Positions 21,246 through 30,700 of a stretch of 64,000 nucleotides of DNA are shown here, piece by piece. Numbering within the stretch: position 1 is the first letter of the stretch; every line of letters begins with the position of its first letter. The notes beneath the pieces are model-generated. The model was not told the origin of the DNA and searched no databases. It saw nothing but the letters and a program-made list of their open reading frames with translations. Made by a program: the position numbers and the translations under genes. The stretch is from Lucinisca nassula (lineage: Eukaryota > Mollusca > Bivalvia > Lucinida > Lucinidae), in contig OY757011.1 of the NCBI GenBank assembly GCA_963580285.1, positions 160,319,908 to 160,383,907 on the forward strand, given 5' to 3'.

Positions 21246-21310
21246 GACCACCTTTGGGACTGTTCAAAAGTGGTCTTAAAGACCACTTTTGAACAGTCCC
21301 AAAGGTGGTC
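21246..21310. repeat. Perfect 65-nt hairpin (32-nt arms, 1-nt spacer)
   Basis: Left arm 21246-21277 (GACCACCTTTGGGACTGTTC...) is the exact reverse complement of 21279-21310, with a single A between. A 12-nt partial repeat of the arm end (CCAAAGGTGGTC) follows immediately. It does not match the MITE families here. Confidence 0.97.
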
Positions 21311-21420
21311 CCAAAGGTGGTCTTATTATAGGAAATTTACTGTAGGTCATGGTCAACCTGGGATCATCACTTAAATATACTTGATAGAACACAGTCAGCT
21401 GATGTTACACACCAAGTTTA

Positions 21421-21490
21421 AAAACAAGAGGGCCATGATGGCCCTATATCGCTCACCTGTGTACCAGAAAATCATGAGTGATGTTTAAAA
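21421..21490 (+). mobile_element. P1 pearl-like head, orphan
   Basis: ACAAGAGGGCCATGATGGCC, CGCTCACCTGTGTACCAGAA, then the sequence leaves the family. Only the 5' module remains. Confidence 0.75.
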
Positions 21491-21499
21491 AAAAAAGAA

Positions 21500-22620
21500 C
21501 TGAGCAGAAAGGCAAGACATGTTTGTTTACCTGATTGATATCAATGTCTTCATAGATCCAGGATGGTCAATACACTTGTACATCAGTTGAACCAGTTGAA
21601 ATCTTCAGGATGAAATCTTGAAGGGCAAGATGTAGAGTATACAGAAGACTTCTTGAGTCCATGCAGTTTGTCTTTTTCATGATGTAGTCATAATTTGACA
21701 AAGAATCAATATCTGAAGCTTTGATTTCCTTTCAACGCAGTGGTTAACAACAGTATTGCATGGTATGACAAAATTTACATAAGAAACACTGATGATCTGA
21801 AATAGCTGCTTCCATGTCGAAAAAGAGAGGACAAAGTCTGCTTAGTTTTATCCAGACTGTATCTTTGACTTTTACTCAGTCACACTGATGTATACGGCTC
21901 ATATTATAGATTAAGTTACCTTTCTATCATAAACATCTTGGTTGTTACATCTATCTTAAACCCACAAAGAATTAATTCTGTTACAGTGGGCATAATTATA
22001 ATAAGGCATAAACTAAGACACACAAACATGTGTGGAATCTATGTCCTGATATGTGCCAAAAAGGTATCTTTAGGTGCACAAAATAAAGAACAGCTAAAAA
22101 TAACGTGAGTCAGTTCTATGCATAGAAAGCAGATGCATCACCTTATTCTCTTGATCACCAATAAATAAATTCCAGATCTTGCAAGTATGTAGAAAATTGT
22201 TACTTAAATCTTTTTGAAGAAAATCTGTTTTCAGCCTTTTCAAGTAACAACAGATTTACATGTAAAATTATTGTCAATGTTGCAAATAAGAAAAATAATA
22301 AAATATTGACATAATTCAAAACCTTTCTCTAAGAACAACAGATTTACATGTCAAAACAGCGATGCAAATAAGAATACAATACAGTATGTTATTTGGCAGA
22401 TTTCAGAATATTGTGAATAAAAGGCCCCAGGCCAAGTGTCCCCCCATCTCTGAAATGTCAGTATGTGGTGAATATGTCTATAACATATATGTCATAAGCC
22501 ATGTTTTGGGAATTTAAAACCCTTTCAACAGACTATTTCTTTTAAATTTTCCTAAAGGTCTAAGGAATAAATTTACAGGGAAAAAAAGTGTTCTCCAAAA
22601 CTGTAAAACAAAGGACCAAA
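21500..22620. other. Intronic stretch without a recognised gene
   Basis: AT-rich sequence. AACAACAGATTTACATGT occurs twice (near 22247 and 22335). I see no exon, RNA gene or named repeat. Confidence 0.4.
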
Positions 22621-22629
22621 CCCTAGGAA

Positions 22630-23125
22630 AATTCAGTAATCAATTGAGCATGACCGCAATAAAATATGATCATCTTCAGGTCATGAAAACAATAACTGGA
22701 AAGTTTCATCCAAATCTGGTGATAACTGTAGGAGGAATTGTGGAGACAAGAACTTCTGTTGACAACATGGTTTACACTGACAAAGAGCAATGATGCTTGT
22801 AAAAATCAATCAGGCACAACCTCCATAAAATCTGATCATTTTCAGGTCATAAGAACAATAACTGGAAAGTTTCATCAAAATCTCTTGAACACTGTGGGAG
22901 GAGTTGCAGAGACAAAAACTTCTGTTGATAAAATGGCTAAAACTGACAAAGTTGCAATAACTCTGGTAAAAATCAGTCCAGCATGACCTTGTCATGGGAA
23001 CAATAACTGGAAAGTTTCATCAAAATTCCTTGAAAATGTAGGAGTTGCAGATGGACCGACTGATGGATGGACAGATGAAACCGTTACTATAGTCCCCTTC
23101 GACTAACGTCGGAGGAAAAATGGAT
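22630..23125 (+). repeat. Three-unit tandem array, pearl-like
   Basis: Three units of about 155-165 bp share ACAATAACTGGAAAGTTTCA and GGAGTTGCAGAGACAAAAAC. It ends with GATGGACCGACTGATGGATG and CCCCTTCGACTAACGTCGG, again a GGAC/GATG-rich 3' end. Confidence 0.7.
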
Positions 23126-23259
23126 AGAATGTACATTGTAAGTCAATTCTTCTCTTGACAAAGTGTCAGATGTTTAATATGAAGGTAGCAAATGTTTGTG
23201 GATAAGTAAATAATAAATATTTTTTAAATTATTCTGAAATACATCTCAGCATTAAGATA

Positions 23260-23490
23260 ACACACCCTTGCAACATAATGCATTTTTACCATCTTGATAA
23301 TAGCTGAAAATCCATGATATTTTCCTTATTTATACTGCGAACATAGGTTGCGGGTGCTAGTTAGAACCACCTCATTGAGGCAGTTCTAATCAGTACCCAC
23401 AACCTATGTATTGGAGCAGAAATAAGAAAAATAATGTATACCCCTGCAAACCTCAGGTTTCTCTATATAAAGTGGGGTTTAAGGGGGTGT
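23260..23490 (+). mobile_element. M3 MITE
   Basis: AACACACCCTTGCAACATAA start, ACATAGGTTGCGGGTGCTAG inverted repeat, end GGTTTAAGGGGGTGTTCATT. Confidence 0.8.
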
Positions 23491-23574
23491 TCATTTCACG
23501 GGCTTGTTCATGTGATGTGAATCCAGTTGAAGAGTACAATTAATATTAACCCAACCATACACCAGCCCCGATAG

Positions 23575-23905
23575 CTCAGTTGGTAGAGTGTTCGCTCCGG
23601 TGAACGGGAGGTCACGGGTTCGATCCCGGGCCGCGACATACCAAAATCGTTAAAAATGGTACTAGCTGTTCCTCGCTTGGCACTCAGATTTACGGGGTAT
23701 ATATAGCTAGGACTGGTCAACCCAGAGTCAGGATAATGTGACTGGGTGTGGTATCATGTAATGTGTCTTGGACATGATACTTCAGTGAGGCAGCAATATA
23801 AACGTGAGCATTGAGCTCCCTGTCGCAACCAGACACTGTCGTGATATGACTGAAAAAATTGTTGAAAGCGACGTTAAACCCGAATTCACACACACACATA
23901 ACCAA
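23575..23905 (+). mobile_element. SINE S4, tRNA-headed, near full length
   Basis: GCCCCGATAGCTCAGTTGGT (A box) and GGTTCGATCCCGGGCCGCGA (B box) begin the element. The body follows (GATTTACGGGGTATATATAG; AAAGCGACGTTAAACCCGAA) with a CACACACACA tail. The two promoter boxes look intact, so it may still be transcribable by RNA polymerase III. The acceptor-stem ends do not pair, so it is not a tRNA gene. Confidence 0.88.
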
Positions 23906-24324
23906 ACTGTACATCAACAACATCCATGTGATATGACATCATAAAAATATACATACATACAACACAATCTTTGAAACCTCCACTGTATCAACAGGCTATC
24001 AGATGCTTTATAATCTTCAAAATTTTATGCCAACAGAAAGTGTAGTTTCATCTTGTGCACATAAATTCTAAGAAAAAGGTTGAAATCATACTCAAACAAA
24101 TATTTTTCAATCTTCTACCATAAAACTGGAAAACCAAATAAAAAATTAAATATTATTAAGGCCCTTTAAGAGTAAACTTTTATTTTTCCATATTGTTTTT
24201 TCGAAGGTATCCTATTTCTCACTTCTGAATGGAAAAAGAGGACCTATTCCATTAGAATAATGCATCCATATATGTAATGCTTTCAGTCATGATAGAAAAA
24301 ATGCCATTTTTGAAATAAAAATTT

Positions 24325-24515
24325 ATATATTTTTCTTATTTCTGCTTCAAACATACATCATTGTGAGAAACACCTCACTGAGACAGTTCTTAGGAGTACC
24401 CACAGTCTATGTTTTGAGTGAGAAAATGGAAAAATATGTATAGAAAATAAAGAATAGCCCTGTAAACTCCACTTTTCTCTATATAAGGGGTTTTACAGGG
24501 GTGCTCATTTCCTGA
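24325..24515 (+). mobile_element. M3 MITE, decayed
   Basis: TTTTTCTTATTTCTGCTTCA, a weakened inverted repeat (GAAACACCTCACTGAGACAG), then AAACTCCACTTTTCTCTATA and GGGGTTTTACAGGGGTG. It marks the downstream limit for the Helentron end. Confidence 0.65.
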
Positions 24516-24564
24516 TATATGTAAGTGGTGGCCACCCAAATCTTGCAAAACCACCAGCAATATC

Positions 24565-24580
24565 TACCTTTAAAAAGGTA
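24565..24580 (-). other. Candidate 3'-terminal hairpin of the Helentron
   Basis: A 7-bp perfect stem (TACCTTT / AAAGGTA) with a 2-nt loop lies about 205 bases beyond the transposase stop. Helitrons and Helentrons commonly carry a short hairpin close to the 3' end. Both true ends are unknown: Helentrons make no target duplication and no second copy is available here. An M3 MITE begins at about 24515 and bounds the region. Confidence 0.25.
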
Positions 24581-24784
24581 AATACAGCATTTTTTGTGGT
24601 GGGTGAGTGCACTGAAAAGTAACATAAAAACACCTGACACGATTTCCAAGTTGTTATGCAAAAAGTGCGGTACTTATGGTCTGAATAATAGATTCCTCTG
24701 TTCCAATTTCACAAAAAAAACAGCAACCTTAATTTGATAGGCTGGTTTTATACATTTAAAACTATGCAGGTGAAAAGTCTTCAA

Positions 24785-27700
24785 CTATGTGGATTTCATG
24801 TGCAAAAAGACTATTTTGTGATCTGACCAGTATGTTTCACATGTTCCAACTGCACCATCAACATATGAAAAATCAACATTAGAAAATATCAAATCAAGCG
24901 TTGTCATATGATCTGTGGTACATTCATTTATAAGCATTTTGCATGAAAACTTATCACTTAATTTCTTAACAATGCTATGTTTCAGCAAAACATCAATATT
25001 GAAATCTCCAATTATCATCAATGGCTTTGATGGGGTCAAATATGGAATAAGTTCTTTGTTCAGACAAGAAAGAAGATTACTGTCAGACATTTGAGGTGAC
25101 TTGTACAAAAATATAATCTGACTTTCAATCGAGACATGCCTGGCAGTTATCATAATAAATTCTAATGTATCTGAACTATACTTTCTGTCCTGTATTATAA
25201 TGATATCATCTTTGGCATAAACTGCTAATCCATGAGGAGGTCTTTTACAAGTATTGTATCCAATTTGGTCATTTCTTATCAAACAATAGCCTTCTATTAC
25301 ATAATCACTGTCATTATCAGGCTGATGTAGTCGTGTTTCTGCTAATCCAAATATGTGGGTTGACAACAGATTTTTGTCATGTCTAACGTCATCAAAATGA
25401 AGATTCAAGGATCTACAATTATTGAAAGCAACTTTGAAATGTGAAACTGGATCTATCAATTCTAAAGATGTATCACACAGTTGAAGCATTGCTGTTTCAT
25501 GCAATCGCTGCATTTCTGTCTTAACCTGATCATCAACTTGTAATGCTTTCTCATTGAAGTTAAGGATCTGAAGCTTTTCAATCGACCTTACCCTGCTGAG
25601 TGCAACATAGTGTAAATGTGGAACTTTGCGGGTTTTACTTTGTGATAAGTCAATGACAACTCTTTCAAGGGTACTACCTTGTGCTCTATGTACTGATCGC
25701 CCTGCTGAAGGTTGCAAAGGGAATTGAACTCTCTGAAAGGTCTTTCTGTTGTAAGTAAATGACCTGTTGACATCAAAAATTGGTGTCCAATTTTCATCAA
25801 TATTGCTATGATACAGTCCCCTGTTTTTGTATTTGATTCTTGTTTCCATTCCTGCTTTTTTGTCATCAAACTGGACCCAAATTATGCTTGGACGTCGTGT
25901 GGTTTGTAGTTTATACTCAATAAACTTAACTACACATGATGCTCCATTTGCTAGTCCATCTTCTGTTTTTATGTTTATTGTTAAATCATAAATCATGTCA
26001 ACAACAACTGTTAAGGAGCAATGTAAATTTGCTGTTAGGTTTGAATCTGTTACATTCTTTAGGTTCTTGAGCGCACAGTCTATCTTTTCTTTAGATAATT
26101 TAGGTGAGACATATGAATCCATGCATGGTATTTCAACCTTTTCTGTTGTCATATTTCTTATAATTTCATCATTAAAAACATGCATGAAATAGTTTTCTGC
26201 AAAGAGGTGAGGCGCATTTTTTTGATACTCAGTATCTTTTTCAGTTACTTCACACTGCTTAAACCTAGTCTTGTCTCCAGCAGTCAAGGCATTGATCCTT
26301 AATCTATTTAACAATTCTGCAAATTCAAGGTCATCTTTCTGTCTCATAATTTCTGTTAATTCAAACATGGTAAATAGGTCTTTCCAGAGATTTCGTGATA
26401 AAGCAGCAGCATCATGTTTCATGTCATTAAATATCCAATCACCACTCACAGGTTTCAACTGATAAAGATCACCAACAGCAATAATGCTAACACCACCAAA
26501 AGGTGTTCTTGTTCCTTTCAATGCTTGAAGTCTCTGATCAATAAAATTCAACATAGAATTACTAACCATTGAAATTTCATCAATAATCACAACTGACAAA
26601 TCACGGTATTTTGATCTAAAGGTATTTAGACTGTCACAGGTTAATGTTTGATCCGATTGCTTATACTTTTGTTTAAATGCAGATGAGATGGTAGAACCAT
26701 TAATATTAAATGCTGCTTTTCCTGTAAATGCACAAAGAAGAACCCTTGTGTGATCCGCATCTTCTCCTTCTTTCAGATTTAATATTCTGAACAAAGTCTG
26801 ATACAATGCTCGAATAACTAGACTTTTTCCAACACCAGCTCCACCAGAAAGAAATACATATAAGGGGGCATCTTTTGTTTTAATCCAGTGAATCACATGG
26901 TAGTAAAACTGTTTTTGTTTACTATTTAAACACTGCAGGAGCTTTCTGTAATCAATATCTGAAAGAATATTTTCATTCACATCAATTTGAGGTGCAGAAA
27001 CGTAACATCCAATTTCAGTCCCTATATCATAGTCCCTATGCTCAATTCTATCAGGATTAAAATATATAAACTCTTCAGACTGAACTGGTTCCATTTCAGC
27101 ATCATCACCTTCAACTTGTTGTGTACTTGGAGCAATATCATCGAATGCATCATATTCAATTTCTGCTAAATCTCTTGCTAATTCCAACTCTTCAGCATAA
27201 TGTTCGTAAGTGGAACATTTATGATCTATCACATGCTTCATAGACTCATAGTGTTCTTTATATGTTCTAAAAGTTCCAAGTAAGTCAGTCTCTTCATTTC
27301 TCCACGGGTGAAAAAGTAGAAGTTTCTCTCTATAATAGTTCTCTTCATCTGTTTTGCGATTGAATCTCACATACCTTATTATTTTAGAATTACGACATCG
27401 TTTGATTTTTATGCCATTCTTTAAAGTTAAAATAGTTTCACCATCACCAAAGCATTCTTCATCTGATACTTCTGCATCTTTCTCATAATCTTGTTCCTCC
27501 TCATCTCTACTATCATTATGTCCATCTGGGTAAATGACTTCTAACTCAGACACATAATCGGCTAAGCAATACTTTTCCAATGGTTTGGGACGCTTCGAGT
27601 ATCTTTTAATTTTATTGTCTGACATTATATCTGTCGAGTCTGCCGGCAATTCATCAAGTACTGACTTTGGTTTCAGTAATTGTACTCTCTGGGTTGGAAG

Positions 27701-30700
27701 TGACGTATTTATGAAGACAACACTTCTTGAACTTTTAGTCAATGGCATTTGCAGTACCAAATAAACTGCCTCTTGTGCACTTACTTCAACGCTGTTTGAA
27801 AACACATTTCCAATATGTCTAATTTGTCTTTTGAGATCCATATTGCCATTCCTTGCTTCTTTTGCAGCTGCATGCAACATATTACTCATCCCTCTTTGAG
27901 ATTTACTTATATATGAAACTATATACATAGCACAAGCATATGGATCTAACACAAATTGTATATCAATGTTTGCCTTCCAAGCTTTTAATACACTATCATT
28001 GTACAAATTTACACGGATCTCACTCGGATTTCTTTTCAAAAACACTTTTGAAGAGTTTAAAGAACTTCTGATACATTTAATATATTCTTCCTCACTCATT
28101 CGGACAACACTTGTCAAAAACTCCTCATAAGACATATCATATCCATCTTTGTTACTGTTCATTGTTTTCTGTAAGTTTTGGTACAATTTATAATACTTGT
28201 CTTTTTCAGTTTCGAGAGGCTGTAAGACCATAGTTTTGGAAAGAGGTGGCAAAGGATAACCAAATCTACAGATTTTATCTTCTCGTTTTCTACATGTTCT
28301 GGAATGTTTGTGAATTTGAAGTTCTATTAAATGACGAAGATGTGGATTATCTATAGAACATTTCAAATACTGATCCACATAAGCAGCCAACTCTACATCC
28401 GAATCCACATTGAATTTTGGTGCATTCTGTACCCATACAATCATGTGAATGTGTGGCGATCCACGTTGCTGAAATTCCACTCTAAAAAAGTAATCGACAA
28501 CTTTTCCAAGAGGTTCGTGCTCACTCTTAAGAACTGTGTTGATGAATTCTTTAACTCTATGCTCGAAATATCTAGAACAAGTGACTGGATCCGATTGAAT
28601 AAGTTTTATCTTTTGTTCCCATGCCAAGTTTTCAATTTGATCATCAGTGTAGTTGAAATTTTTATTTAAGGTAGCTAGCATTTTCAAAAGCTCAATCCAT
28701 CTTGTATCAGCCGAGGACAATGACATAAACCAAGTTGGCAAACCCAACTGACGAATCATAGCATAAACATCTTTTTTTCTAGATTCTAAATATGCTGGAG
28801 AATTTCTTAGCTGTTTAAACAAATAGTAACCTTCATCATTTTTTACAATACTGTCAATACACTCTGAGTTTCTTGCTTGTACAGCAGTAATATTATTTGT
28901 TCCTGTTTGACATCTTCTAACAGCAAGGTTTGCTTTATCGTTCAGTTGCTTCATTTGTATTTTTTTCAGTTTAAAAAATATATTGGGTACACTGTTAGCA
29001 GCACGCCTATCCTGGCTTCTCAATTCCCATTTTGCAATATCACTATAATGTACAGGCACTTTTCTATCATCATTATCTATGCGCCTCTGCCCACAAAATA
29101 TGGTTGGAAAACAAAGATATTCTGAATCTTTATCTTGAAATATACTGAGTGGCCTTTGACCTTCTCCAGGAGCAAATGTGAATGTAGAATTTCTGTTTTC
29201 AAGATCTGCATCATCCAATAGAGTGTCAATATTTCCCACATTTTCTTGTGCGATTTCTTCTGCATCTGAATCATACAGTTCTTCGACATGAGGTGTGTTA
29301 TGATTTGAAATATCATCATTTTTTTCTAACTGATCGTTTGGATAATTGTTACACATTTCACTAACAACACCATCAAAATCAATAATATCATACTTTGAAC
29401 ATTCTTTTGTACACAACTCAAAAAAATTATGTATAACCTCAGCTTGGTTCTGATTACATGGACTATCCTGAAGACTTTCATCCAAAACACCATCAGAATC
29501 ATCATTATTTGTTTCAGAGCAGGGTTTTTTTTGTGATTCAAAAAATGCATGCAGTGTTTCATTACTTTCTTCTGTGATTCTCTTTAACCACTGCTGGTCT
29601 ATTTCAACATTTGCGTTTTTGTACAATTCACTACCACTCATTAGCCAATGCAAAGCACAAAGCACATGATATGGTCGAACATTTTCTGAGAAAACATATG
29701 ACTTAAATGACATCTTCTTCTTTAATTTCACTGCAACTGTAACATTTTCATCAAAAGGCCTAGGTAAAGCATTTACAACTGGTTGAATGTCAACAGGTAC
29801 ATTAACAACATTTCCTTTTACTGATAACTGGCGACCTCTAGGTAGTTCTCTCATCTGCATGAACGGTATACGTAAAGCAATAAGACGTTCTTCAAGTGGA
29901 AACAGTTCCAATTCTTTTGGTTTTGGTGGCCACTTCATTCCGTTTACAACAGACAATTTTGGGACTTTACCACACTTAATATTGTCTTTGCATGTACAGC
30001 ATATCCATTCTTCTTCATTGACTGATTTCACCCCTGTTAAGTACTTTTCCTTGTCTTTAGAAACAAATGTCTTAGCTTTTGATACAGTCTCTTCAAACCA
30101 TGTCTGTTGACAGCAACTACATATATAGACAGGTCCAACTGATATATTCTTGTGAAACTTTTCAATACAAACATCAATATCACTACCACATTTTCTGCGC
30201 TTTGTGTTTATCTTTTCAACTTGTGAAAAAGATGGATCTTTACGCTTGGTAGCTTTTCTTTTACTGTCTATAATGTTTTCAGCCTTCTTGTTTTTTTCAT
30301 TTAGTCTCCACTGTTGTTTTGCAACCCTTTCTTGTTCTAATTTGTATGGATCTGATCTCGCCTTCCTCTTAGATAGATTTTGTATTGCAATATCTTTTTT
30401 TTTTAATTCAAGGCATTCTCGAGATTCTCGTTTCTTTTCACTTTCCCATTTTTTGTATTCATCTATTAATCTAGCCCTTCTCATACATGCCTTTGTCATA
30501 GCTTTGTCTTTTCTACGATATTCTTCAGATTGTCTAGCAGTCTGCATTGATTTTAGTGTATAATCTTTATCCTTTTTTCGATGTTCTTCAGATTGTCTAG
30601 CACTCTGCTTTGATTTTAGTGTATATTCTTTATCCTTTTTTCGATATTCTTCAGATTGTCTAGCACTCTGCATTGATTTTAGTGTATATTCTTTATCCTT

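Noticed and set aside
23575..23647. Possible functional tRNA gene
   Set aside because: A and B boxes are good, but the 5' and 3' ends do not form an acceptor stem, and the sequence continues into a body shared with 17653-17880, so it is a SINE head.
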